Positions 16,661 through 23,523 of a stretch of DNA of 33,531 nucleotides are shown piece after piece. The translations under genes were made by a program, and so were the position numbers. This DNA comes from Actinomycetota bacterium (GTDB lineage: Bacteria > Actinomycetota > Actinomycetes > Nanopelagicales > Nanopelagicaceae), in NCBI GenBank assembly GCA_009927705.1, contig RFMK01000115.1:1-33531 (forward strand), read 5' to 3'. The stretch's first letter is position 1; the number at the start of each line of letters is the position of its first letter. Below the pieces are notes generated by a model. The model was not told the origin of the DNA, made no database searches, and was given only the letters and a program-made list of their open reading frames with translations.

Positions 16661-17230
16661 GATGAAGCGCGCGCCATCGACGCGGACGGTCGCACAATCG
16701 CGAGTGTTGTCGCTTCGAAAGTGTTCACTTTCTCTCATCTGCCAGACTCGCATCTCATTTTCCATATAGTCACCATCACGATGCAAAACTCTGGAAAGTC
16801 CAATCTCAGGCTCGATATCAATCCAAATAAGTTGATCCAAGTATTTGCGGACGGCCCTCTGTCCTGAACCCACGCCTTCAAGAATCAATAGTTCAGGCAG
16901 TTCAATTCGCTGGAAATCACCGAATTCTTTAGCGAACCAATCGTACTTTCTAAATTCAATCGCTTTGCCCTGGGATGCTGGGTAAGCAATATTGAACTCT
17001 AGGGATTTTGTCAAAGTGGGTGTGAGCGCATCTTCCCAGCCAGCGTAGAGATCATCCATGTGAATGATCGCAATCTTCGACGATGGAAATGCTCCGGCTA
17101 AGCGATGTGCAAGCGTTGATTTTCCCGCACCAGCAGGACCATCAATGGCGATAATTCGACAGTATGTGTTCCGACGCTCGCCGAGAAGAATCTTCTCAAC
17201 AATTTCTTGCAGCGAGAGTTGGACTGTCAC
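16658..17230 (-). CDS. P-loop nucleoside-kinase-like protein
   Basis: 190-residue P-loop protein of the uridine kinase / (d)NMP kinase type. Walker A is GPAGAGKS (residues 31-38); HMDDLYAGW (57-65) is the substrate-side acidic motif usual in actinobacterial uridine-kinase-like proteins; LILEGVGSGQR is Walker-B-like. The true substrate is unknown. Context is informative: GTG 17230 lies five bases after the stop of the TPP-riboswitch-controlled transporter gene and has no promoter box of its own, so it should be coregulated by TPP. I infer that it may phosphorylate the imported vitamin (thiamine), by analogy with PnuC and its kinase partner. A plain nucleoside kinase remains possible. Confidence 0.8.
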   Translation of the reverse strand: MTVQLSLQEIVEKILLGERRNTYCRIIAIDGPAGAGKSTLAHRLAGAFPSSKIAIIHMDDLYAGWEDALTPTLTKSLEFNIAYPASQGKAIEFRKYDWFAKEFGDFQRIELPELLILEGVGSGQRAVRKYLDQLIWIDIEPEIGLSRVLHRDGDYMENEMRVWQMRESEHFRSDNTRDCATVRVDGARFI

Positions 17231-17235
17231 GATGG

Positions 17236-17814
17236 CTATGCAGCTTTAGGGGTAAGCGCCAACCAGCGATACCAACCAAAGCCAGCAATCACTGTGAAGA
17301 CTCCGTATAGAACAGAGGTGAACCAATAGCCTTGATTGGCATAGTGATACGTCCCAAACGCATCAATAACTAACCAAAGAATCCAAGTTTCGTTACGTTG
17401 CAACACCATGACTATTTGCGCAACTGTGCTTGAGACGAGAAGGAATGCATCAGGCCAGGTTGCTGCGGCGCCAATATCTGCGAGAGCGGGGGCGCTTAAT
17501 CCCCAGACGACGAGAAGTGCTGATAGCCAGAGCACACGTTCTTTATTAGACATGTATCGTGGTTCGGCGCCAGTTGATTTCCAACCGAACCAGCCCCAAC
17601 CTGCGGCGGTAATAAAAACGAATTGCAATATTGCGCTGGCATAAAGATCTACTTGATAGAAAAAAACAGCATAAAGAGCGCTACTGAGTAGCCACCATGG
17701 CCAGGTGATTCGAGCGCCAAGCGCTCCAAGAAAGACGGCGATGAGAGAAGTGATGACAGATACGAATTCGAGGTAAGTGACGCCATAACCCCACGCGGTA
17801 AATAAAACTGACAT
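17236..17814 (-). CDS. pnuT: PnuC-family transporter, probably PnuT (thiamine)
   Basis: Membrane protein of 192 aa with about seven helices, matching the PnuC vitamin transporter family (LQFVFITAAGWGWFGW, QRNETWILWLVIDAFGTYHY, YGVFTVIAGFGWYRW). PnuC proteins carry nicotinamide riboside by facilitated diffusion; the PnuT subgroup carries thiamine and is typically under a TPP riboswitch, as here. I therefore call PnuT. The start is ATG 17814, six bases after the GGAAGGGAG ribosome site. An in-frame start at 17838 would lie inside the riboswitch and is rejected. The P-loop kinase gene follows after five bases. Confidence 0.88.
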   Translation of the reverse strand: MSVLFTAWGYGVTYLEFVSVITSLIAVFLGALGARITWPWWLLSSALYAVFFYQVDLYASAILQFVFITAAGWGWFGWKSTGAEPRYMSNKERVLWLSALLVVWGLSAPALADIGAAATWPDAFLLVSSTVAQIVMVLQRNETWILWLVIDAFGTYHYANQGYWFTSVLYGVFTVIAGFGWYRWLALTPKAA

Positions 17815-17820
17815 AGATTG

Positions 17821-17902
17821 CTCCCTTCCAATTCGCATTACCGAACTGGTCTAGCGGTCGACCTTAAAAGGTCCTCTCAGCCAACTTTTGGCTCCCGTTG
17901 AA
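17821..17902 (-). ncRNA. TPP riboswitch (THI element)
   Basis: Read on the minus strand, the pnuT leader has the conserved parts of a TPP aptamer in order. ACGGGAGCC...GGCTGAGAGG comes first (P2 and the CUGAGA box, 17880-17874). Next is the P3 hairpin GGACC-TTTTAA-GGTC (17874-17860), then GACCGCTAGACC, then GGTAATGCG (17842-17834), and finally GGAAGGGAGC. The last element is also the ribosome site of pnuT (17829-17821, six bases from ATG). TPP binding should therefore hide the ribosome site and block translation. No terminator hairpin with a T tract is seen. Confidence 0.9.
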
Positions 17903-17904
17903 AT

Positions 17905-17922
17905 AAAACATTAGCATAAGCC
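17905..17922. promoter_or_regulatory. Bidirectional promoter pnuT riboswitch / crtYc
   Basis: The sequence TTAGCATAA contains -10 boxes on both strands: TAGCAT (17912-17917, plus) and TATGCT (17918-17913, minus). They overlap by five bases, so A(-11) of each pairs with T(-7) of the other. Predicted starts are about 17923-17924 for crtYc (leaderless, on its GTG) and about 17906 for the riboswitch RNA, about 18 bp apart. Confidence 0.5.
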
Positions 17923-18255
17923 GTGCTCAAATTCGGTTACTTCGCGATGTTGGGCTTCACCGTTGTTGGATCATTTTGGCTTGAATTTATTTTCAAAGTT
18001 GGGGTACTGCGACGACTTAAGAGAGTTGCTTTAAGCATTCTGCCTGTTGCCGTCATATTTCTTATCTGGGATTACTATGCGGTTGCGTCGGGACATTGGT
18101 TCTTTGATGAAAAGCAAGTTGTAGGAATATATGGACCTGCAGGTGTACCGCTAGAAGAATTCCTTTTCTTTATCATCGTTCCGCTTGCTGCTTTGATGAC
18201 AATCGAAGCAGTGCGTGCCGTGAAGAAACACTGGAAATTCGGTGACGAACAATGA
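17923..18255 (+). CDS. crtYc: Lycopene cyclase subunit CrtYc
   Basis: One half of the heterodimeric actinobacterial lycopene cyclase, which closes beta-ionone rings on lycopene in the membrane. 110 aa with three hydrophobic helices. The signature PLEEFLFFIIVPL is visible at about residues 76-88, and FWLEFIFKV is near the N-terminus. The start is GTG 17923 just downstream of a TAGCAT box; no ribosome site is present. It overlaps crtYd by ATGA and needs it for activity. It is divergent from pnuT. Confidence 0.92.
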   Translation: MLKFGYFAMLGFTVVGSFWLEFIFKVGVLRRLKRVALSILPVAVIFLIWDYYAVASGHWFFDEKQVVGIYGPAGVPLEEFLFFIIVPLAALMTIEAVRAVKKHWKFGDEQ

Positions 18256-18557
18256 CATACACGCAACTAGCGTTAACGATGACACTCGTCGCTATTCTTT
18301 TCGATCTGTACGGCACAAGATCAAAAATAGTGACTCGTAAAAGTTTTTGGAACGCTTACGGAATTATGCTCTTCTTCCAACTCATCACAAATTGGTGGCT
18401 TACATCCAGAGGAATTCTTACTTATGCTGATGACGCTATCACTGGAATGCGCATCGCCGCCGCTCCAGTAGAAGATCTTTTCTTTGGATTTGCAATGATC
18501 ACAATGACGATCTCCTTGTGGATTTACTGGGGAAAAAAGGGAGTGCAGCGAAACTAA
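18252..18557 (+). CDS. crtYd: Lycopene cyclase subunit CrtYd
   Basis: Second half of the heterodimeric lycopene cyclase: 101 aa and three hydrophobic helices, with the matching motif PVEDLFFGFAMI near the C-terminus. ATG 18252 overlaps the crtYc stop, so the subunits are translationally coupled, fitting equal amounts. Its stop overlaps the stop of the convergent crtB by a few bases. Whether the pair cyclises one end (gamma-carotene) or both ends (beta-carotene) cannot be told from sequence. CruF nearby, which needs an open psi end, favours some monocyclic product. Confidence 0.9.
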   Translation: MTYTQLALTMTLVAILFDLYGTRSKIVTRKSFWNAYGIMLFFQLITNWWLTSRGILTYADDAITGMRIAAAPVEDLFFGFAMITMTISLWIYWGKKGVQRN

Positions 18558-19462
18558 CGAGCCGCCAGCGCTTGAATCCACGCCGGAAAGGCAACGGATG
18601 CTCGCCGCAACGTTGAAGTTTTGGCTCGTTTGTCGAAGATGTTGTAATCAATCTTCTCTACTTCATCGACAATTCCACAATACAACTCACTTGCCGCCCG
18701 AATACATGGCCGAGCATCAGGTGATAAGAGGTTGATCCCGGCGTTGGCTTCAGTTTGCAGAGCACGTACGCGCGCTATTTGGAACTTTAGAGCTTCAATG
18801 ATCTGAGGCGTAAGGGTTCGATTTTCTAGCATCGCTCGGGTGACACCGTGTGCTCTGAGTTCACTCATTGGCAAATAAACCCGGCCGCGCTCTAAATCTT
18901 CTCCGACATCTCGAATGAAATTTGCCAATTGAAAAGCGATTCCCAGCTTCTCCGCTGGAATCAGCGCCTCGGATTTCTTACCTTCTACGGTGCCCAGTAC
19001 GTGAACCATCTGTAATCCGATTACAGCTGCTGAGCCGTAGACGTATTCCATCAAATCTTCGTAAGTTTCATATTCCGCGACTGAGAGGTCCATCGACATT
19101 GAATGCAGGAAAGCCTCGAAGTATGCGATCGGAATATCGAATCGGCGAACGGTATCCACGAGCGCTCGACCGATGTGGTCATTGCTCCGTCCGTGAGCAA
19201 TATCTTGGAGTAATTGCTCACTCCATCGCTCGAGTGAATCGCGCTTTTCTTTAGCGCTGAGTGTTGAACCTAAGTCATCAACAATCTCATCTGCATAGCG
19301 TGCAAAACCATAGAGCGCATGCACATGAGGACGTTTAGCTTTTGGCAGAAGTAGCGTCGCCAGGTAATAGGTCTTGCCATGCAACGAGTTAAGACGTTTG
19401 CACTCTTTATACGATTCGCGGAGCGCAGGTTGAGTGATACCAGCTGCAGTTAACTCATCCAT
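18554..19462 (-). CDS. crtB: Phytoene synthase
   Basis: Joins two GGPP molecules to phytoene, the first committed carotenoid step. 302 aa of the trans-isoprenyl squalene/phytoene synthase family. Both Mg-binding Asp motifs are seen: RYADEIVDD (Asp58/Asp62) and LANFIRDVGEDLERGRVYLP. YVYGSAAVIGLQMVHVLG is also typical. Its ATG is two bases after the crtI stop, so idsA-crtI-crtB form one operon in pathway-relevant order. Last gene of that operon; no terminator hairpin follows. Confidence 0.95.
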   Translation of the reverse strand: MDELTAAGITQPALRESYKECKRLNSLHGKTYYLATLLLPKAKRPHVHALYGFARYADEIVDDLGSTLSAKEKRDSLERWSEQLLQDIAHGRSNDHIGRALVDTVRRFDIPIAYFEAFLHSMSMDLSVAEYETYEDLMEYVYGSAAVIGLQMVHVLGTVEGKKSEALIPAEKLGIAFQLANFIRDVGEDLERGRVYLPMSELRAHGVTRAMLENRTLTPQIIEALKFQIARVRALQTEANAGINLLSPDARPCIRAASELYCGIVDEVEKIDYNIFDKRAKTSTLRRASVAFPAWIQALAAR

Positions 19463-19464
19463 AG

Positions 19465-20946
19465 TTAACGAACGGGGCCAACAATTCTCTCCGCAGCAAG
19501 GCGACCCGAAATCAAGACCATAGGAACTCCTACTCCGGGTTGAGTTCCACTTCCTGTGAACACTACATTTTCGAATCCAGCCGCCATGTTTCGTGGGCGG
19601 AAAGGTCCGGTCTGGAAGAACGTATGTGCACTTGCAAATGGAGCGCCGCGCTCAAGTCCCATTTCTTCCCATTCAAGCGGAGTAGTCACATGTTCAACTT
19701 CAACTGAATTCGCGAAGTCGGTATACCCGCGGGCTTGCATGGTCGCATACATCTGATCTTTGTAAACGTTCTTCATCTTCTTCCAATCGATATCGGCATC
19801 GAGATTGGGAGTCGGGAAGAGGATGTAATAACTATGTTTATTTGCAGGCGCCAACGATGGATCATCCTTCGAAGGAACCGTGACTAATAAACTTGGGTCC
19901 GTCATCAAAGTGCGTTTCTTGATTAATTCATCAAAAACTCCATCCCATGACTCACCAAAGTGGATATTGTGATGCGCCAAATGGTCGTAACTCTTAGATG
20001 AGCCAGCAAGGATCGTGACGCATGAAGGGGAGTAATTCAGGCGCTTGACGGAAAGGGGAGTCTTTCCAAGGAGATCGCGCCATGCGACGGGAAGATCGGG
20101 GTTGAGTACAACGACATCGCATTCGATCCGTTCGCCATTGGAAGTCATGACTGCTGAAGCGCGAGAGCCCTTCTTTTCAATTCGATCGACTGTGGTGTTG
20201 TAGCGGAATGTAACGCCATGTTTTTCGGCAGCCCCGGCCAGTGCGCGAGGGACAGCGTGCATTCCACCTTTTGGAAAGAAGACTCCGTTTACAGAATCCA
20301 TATACGCAATGACGGCGTAGATTGCGAGAGCTTGTTGCGGTGAAACTCCGGCGTACATTGCTTGGAAGGAGTACACCTTTTGAGTGCGTGGATCTTTCAA
20401 GAACTGAGAAACTTTCGGTGCTAGCCTTCGAAATCCACCAAGCGCAATTAACCGTGCAAGATTTGGAGTTAAGAGATTGAAGGGCGTATCGATATTGCGA
20501 TTGATGAAGTCATTCATTTCATACTTGTATAGCTTGGTGACGAAATCTACATATCGCCTATAGCCCAGCGCTTCTCCTGGCCCGATTACTTTTTCAATCT
20601 CCGCTTCCATCTGTGCAGTATTTGCGTGGACATCGAGTTGAGAACCGTCGGCATAGAAAGCGCGGTAAAGAGGCTGAAGCGGAATAAGGTCGAGCCAATC
20701 TTCCAATTTTTCGCCCACGCAATTCAATGCATCTGAAATCAGATCTGGCATCGTGAGAACGGTTGGTCCAGTATCGAAGGAATATCCCTCTTTATTCAAT
20801 AATCCATTCCGACCGCCCGGAACGGATTCCCTTTCAATCACCGTTACTTTACGTCCCGCTCCCGCAAGTCGGAGTGCGGTGCTTAGGCCAGCGAGGCCTG
20901 CGCCAACGACCACAACGTGGTCGGTCTTTCCTTTTACAGTACGCAC
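19465..20946 (-). CDS. crtI: Phytoene desaturase
   Basis: FAD-dependent desaturase converting phytoene to lycopene. 493 aa. The N-terminal FAD fold is VVVVGAGLAGLSTALRLAGAG with GGRNGLL; the substrate region has FDTGPTVLTMPDL; the C-terminal FAD motif is TGSGTQPGVGVPMVLISGRLAAERI. I chose GTG 20946: it lies one base after the idsA stop with GGAG eight bases upstream. The open frame runs 42 codons further into idsA, but those residues (Ser/Gln/Arg-rich) do not belong to the family. Confidence 0.94.
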   Translation of the reverse strand: MRTVKGKTDHVVVVGAGLAGLSTALRLAGAGRKVTVIERESVPGGRNGLLNKEGYSFDTGPTVLTMPDLISDALNCVGEKLEDWLDLIPLQPLYRAFYADGSQLDVHANTAQMEAEIEKVIGPGEALGYRRYVDFVTKLYKYEMNDFINRNIDTPFNLLTPNLARLIALGGFRRLAPKVSQFLKDPRTQKVYSFQAMYAGVSPQQALAIYAVIAYMDSVNGVFFPKGGMHAVPRALAGAAEKHGVTFRYNTTVDRIEKKGSRASAVMTSNGERIECDVVVLNPDLPVAWRDLLGKTPLSVKRLNYSPSCVTILAGSSKSYDHLAHHNIHFGESWDGVFDELIKKRTLMTDPSLLVTVPSKDDPSLAPANKHSYYILFPTPNLDADIDWKKMKNVYKDQMYATMQARGYTDFANSVEVEHVTTPLEWEEMGLERGAPFASAHTFFQTGPFRPRNMAAGFENVVFTGSGTQPGVGVPMVLISGRLAAERIVGPVR

Positions 20947-20947
20947 T

Positions 20948-22009
20948 TCATACGCTCCGTTGGGTTGCGATAATCGCCATTTCTTCCAGGACGTTGGCAA
21001 TCCTTCCCTCGACTGTTGATTGCTGCAACGTAAAAATCGCTTCACTAGTGAGCTCTGTGATGAGCTTCTCAACTTCTGAGAGCGCTCCAGTGCTTCTGAT
21101 GATTCCTTGAATCTCTTCTACTTCTGTTGCGGATAGCGATTGATTCCCCAGGGCTGACGTCACAACTTTTCTTTCAGCTGACGTCGAATTCTCCATTGTT
21201 ACGGCAATAAGGACGGTGCGTTTTCCTTCGCGGATGTCATCACCGGCAGGCTTACCAGTTACTTTCGGGTCGCCAAATACACCCAAAATGTCGTCGCGAA
21301 GTTGAAATGCTTCGCCAAGTGGAAGTCCAAACTTGGAATAGGTTTCATTGAACTCTGCCTTACCTGCGAGCGCAGCTCCAAAGTGAAGTGGCCGCTCAAT
21401 CGAGTACTTGCCAGATTTGAACCGAGCAACTTTGAGCGATCTCTCAACACTTGTTGTTGCGAGTGCTCCTTCAAGAACATCGAGATATTGGCCGGCCATC
21501 AATTCATCACGCATGTCCGAAAAAACTTCTTGAGCGTTAACAAATTCTTCTCGAGTGATTCCTGATTCAACCAATAATCTATCCGCCCATACGAGCGCAA
21601 GATCGCCTAATAGAATCGCGGAAGCAAGGCCGAAGCGTTCGGAGTTACCTTGGTATGAAGATTCATCATGAAGAGCTTGGAAGAGTTTATGGATTGCAGG
21701 TTTATTTCGACGAGTATCAGATCCATCCATCACATCGTCATGAATGAGTGCACACACGTGCACAAGCTCGAGAGCTGTACAGGCTTTTAGAATCTCTTGT
21801 CGTGGGGTAGCGCCAGTTCCCAAGTAACCTAAGTAAGCAAAGATTGGACGGAATCGTTTACCGCCATCGGTGATGAATTCAGTCATGGCAGCAGCAACTG
21901 GTCGTAATTCTGACCCGATATCAACGAGAGCCCCGCTTCTGGCCTTGGTGAAGTCGGCTAAAACGCCGTCAATATCAGTACGTAACTGCGATAGTTCTTG
22001 GGAAGCCAC
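20948..22009 (-). CDS. idsA: Geranylgeranyl diphosphate synthase
   Basis: Trans-prenyltransferase of 353 aa that should supply GGPP for carotenoids (crtE function). The first Asp-rich motif is LIHDDVMDGSDTRR and the second is QLRDDILGVFGD; GGKRFRP near residue 50 is the IPP-binding region. The residues four and five before the first motif are small (Ala, Cys), compatible with chains longer than farnesyl. The start is GTG 22009, supported by a TACCGT box six bases upstream. idsA2 and metF are neighbours in mycobacteria too, so this pair is ancestral; crtI and crtB follow directly. Confidence 0.92.
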   Translation of the reverse strand: MASQELSQLRTDIDGVLADFTKARSGALVDIGSELRPVAAAMTEFITDGGKRFRPIFAYLGYLGTGATPRQEILKACTALELVHVCALIHDDVMDGSDTRRNKPAIHKLFQALHDESSYQGNSERFGLASAILLGDLALVWADRLLVESGITREEFVNAQEVFSDMRDELMAGQYLDVLEGALATTSVERSLKVARFKSGKYSIERPLHFGAALAGKAEFNETYSKFGLPLGEAFQLRDDILGVFGDPKVTGKPAGDDIREGKRTVLIAVTMENSTSAERKVVTSALGNQSLSATEVEEIQGIIRSTGALSEVEKLITELTSEAIFTLQQSTVEGRIANVLEEMAIIATQRSV

Positions 22010-22033
22010 GGCGCAACGGTACCCTCCCGCTAT
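22010..22033. promoter_or_regulatory. Bidirectional promoter idsA / metF
   Basis: The 24-base gap holds TACCGT on the minus strand (22021-22016, six bases before GTG 22009). On the plus strand it holds TACCCT (22020-22025, eight bases before ATG 22034). The boxes share the TA step at 22020-22021, the same design as at glgM/glgC. The mRNAs would have a leader of zero and about two bases respectively. Confidence 0.5.
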
Positions 22034-22882
22034 ATGTCTAGCGCGCCCACCTTTTCAGTCGAATTCTTCCCGCCGAAGGATGAGGCAGGCGAAGCTCGTT
22101 TATGGCGCGCAGTCGACGAGATTGCTGGCGCAAAGCCAGATTTTGTCTCCGTCACATATGGCGCAGGCGGATCCACGAGAGATCGAACAATTCGGTGCAC
22201 ATCAGAGATAACCGCGCGAACTGGATTCCCCACAATCGCACACTTAACGTGCGTTGGTTCTACCAAAAGTGAAATTTCAACGATTCTTGATCAGTATTCG
22301 GCTGCGGGAATCAAATCTATTCTTGCGCTACGAGGAGATCCCCAAGGTGGGCCGCGTGCTCCATGGGTTCCAATAGAAAATGGTTTCAATCATTCAGATG
22401 AATTGGTCTCACTTGCTTACGAAAAAGGTTTCGAAGTCGGCGTTGCTGCATTTCCCGATGGTCATCCTGCATCGCAAGGCGATTTTGCGAAAGATATCGA
22501 CGTTTTATTGGAAAAAGAACGACGTGGCGCAACTTTCGCAACTACCCAATTTTTCTTTAGTACTGATAGATACAGTGAACTTGTCGAACGACTTCAGAAG
22601 CGCGGATCAAATCTAGATATCTACCCTGGAGTCTTGCCCATCACAAACATCTCACAACTTACTCGCATGGCAGAACTATCGGGAACTCCAATCCCAAGTG
22701 AAGTCTTGACACGAATTACTGCCGGCGAGAATGATCCCAACAAAGTACGTGCGATTGGTATCGAGATTGCGATTGAACTTTGTGAAAAGTTACTGCATAA
22801 CGGAGTGCCGGGAATCCACTTCTACACGATGAATTCGGCATCATCAACGCTTGAGATAGTGAAACGAATAGGTTTGCGATGA
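22034..22882 (+). CDS. metF: Methylenetetrahydrofolate reductase
   Basis: Reduces methylene-THF to methyl-THF for methionine synthesis, using FAD. 282 aa TIM barrel with FSVEFFPPKDEAGEARLW, DFVSVTYGAGGSTRDRT, PTIAHLTCVG, ILALRGDPQGG, and GATFATTQFFF. ATG 22034 gives the family N-terminus; a TTG at 21998 would run into idsA and is rejected. It overlaps the CDP-alcohol phosphatidyltransferase gene by ATGA. It sits next to the prenyl synthase as in mycobacteria and has no metabolic link to the surrounding carotenoid genes. Confidence 0.94.
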   Translation: MSSAPTFSVEFFPPKDEAGEARLWRAVDEIAGAKPDFVSVTYGAGGSTRDRTIRCTSEITARTGFPTIAHLTCVGSTKSEISTILDQYSAAGIKSILALRGDPQGGPRAPWVPIENGFNHSDELVSLAYEKGFEVGVAAFPDGHPASQGDFAKDIDVLLEKERRGATFATTQFFFSTDRYSELVERLQKRGSNLDIYPGVLPITNISQLTRMAELSGTPIPSEVLTRITAGENDPNKVRAIGIEIAIELCEKLLHNGVPGIHFYTMNSASSTLEIVKRIGLR

Positions 22883-23523
22883 AAAGGCCCACATTCACGC
22901 GAGATGAATTCTTTAGCCAATGGAGCGATCTCCATGGTGGAGCCGCGATTAAGGGGATTGTCAGACTCTGGCTCACAATCAGCTTTGCTATATGCCGCTT
23001 ACTTTCAGCAGTTCGAATTACTCCGAACGGCTTGACCTACGTTTCATTGCTCTTTGCTGGGCTCTATCTCTACTTCATTGATTCCCATTGGGCGATTGCA
23101 TTTCTCGTACTTTCGCTGATGGCTGATGGACTGGACGGGACGTTGGCAATCATCACGGGGCGCGTAACTCGCTGGGGTGCCACACTAGATTCAGTAGTTG
23201 ATCGCATCGTTGAAGCGATCTGGGCAATTGGTCTCTTTCACATGGGAGCGCCATGGCAATATGTTTTAGTGGCGTGGCTCGCTGCTTTCGCTCAAGAGTA
23301 TATGCGCGCTCGCGCCGGCGGACTTGGGATTCACGAGATTGGTGTGGTTACAATTTCAGAACGTCCGGTCAGGGCAACCTTTATCTTCATTGCGCTTATC
23401 GGCAGAGTTGTTGGTGTTGACGTTATCGATGTTGTCGCTCTGGTATGGATGGTAATGCAATTATTCTCTGCACTTACTGTTCTGCGAGTTCTTCGACCGC
23501 TTCTGCAACAATCTCAGCGCTAA
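22879..23523 (+). CDS. CDP-alcohol phosphatidyltransferase family protein
   Basis: Membrane enzyme of 214 aa of the class that joins a CDP-linked lipid with an alcohol in phospholipid synthesis. The motif D-x2-D-G-x2-A-R-x8-G-x3-D-x3-D is present as Asp83, Asp86, Gly87, Ala90, Gly100, Asp104, Asp108, but the usual Arg after Ala is Ile91. About six hydrophobic helices follow a short soluble N-terminus. The specific alcohol (inositol phosphate, glycerol phosphate or other) cannot be told. It is translationally coupled to metF by ATGA. Its last 50 bases overlap the 3' end of the convergent desaturase gene. Confidence 0.85.
   Translation: MKRPTFTRDEFFSQWSDLHGGAAIKGIVRLWLTISFAICRLLSAVRITPNGLTYVSLLFAGLYLYFIDSHWAIAFLVLSLMADGLDGTLAIITGRVTRWGATLDSVVDRIVEAIWAIGLFHMGAPWQYVLVAWLAAFAQEYMRARAGGLGIHEIGVVTISERPVRATFIFIALIGRVVGVDVIDVVALVWMVMQLFSALTVLRVLRPLLQQSQR

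Noticed and set aside
17236..17814. PnuC as a nicotinamide riboside transporter.
   Set aside because: The family allows it, but the TPP riboswitch directly upstream points to thiamine; no NadR-type gene is adjacent.
17815..17838. An upstream in-frame start for pnuT.
   Set aside because: It lies in the conserved 3' part of the TPP aptamer and would bypass the ribosome site.
20947..21072. A 42-codon N-terminal extension of crtI inside idsA.
   Set aside because: The residues are not family-like, and GTG 20946 has a good ribosome site and abuts the idsA stop.
21998..22033. A TTG start for metF at 21998.
   Set aside because: It overlaps the idsA start region; ATG 22034 gives the standard protein.
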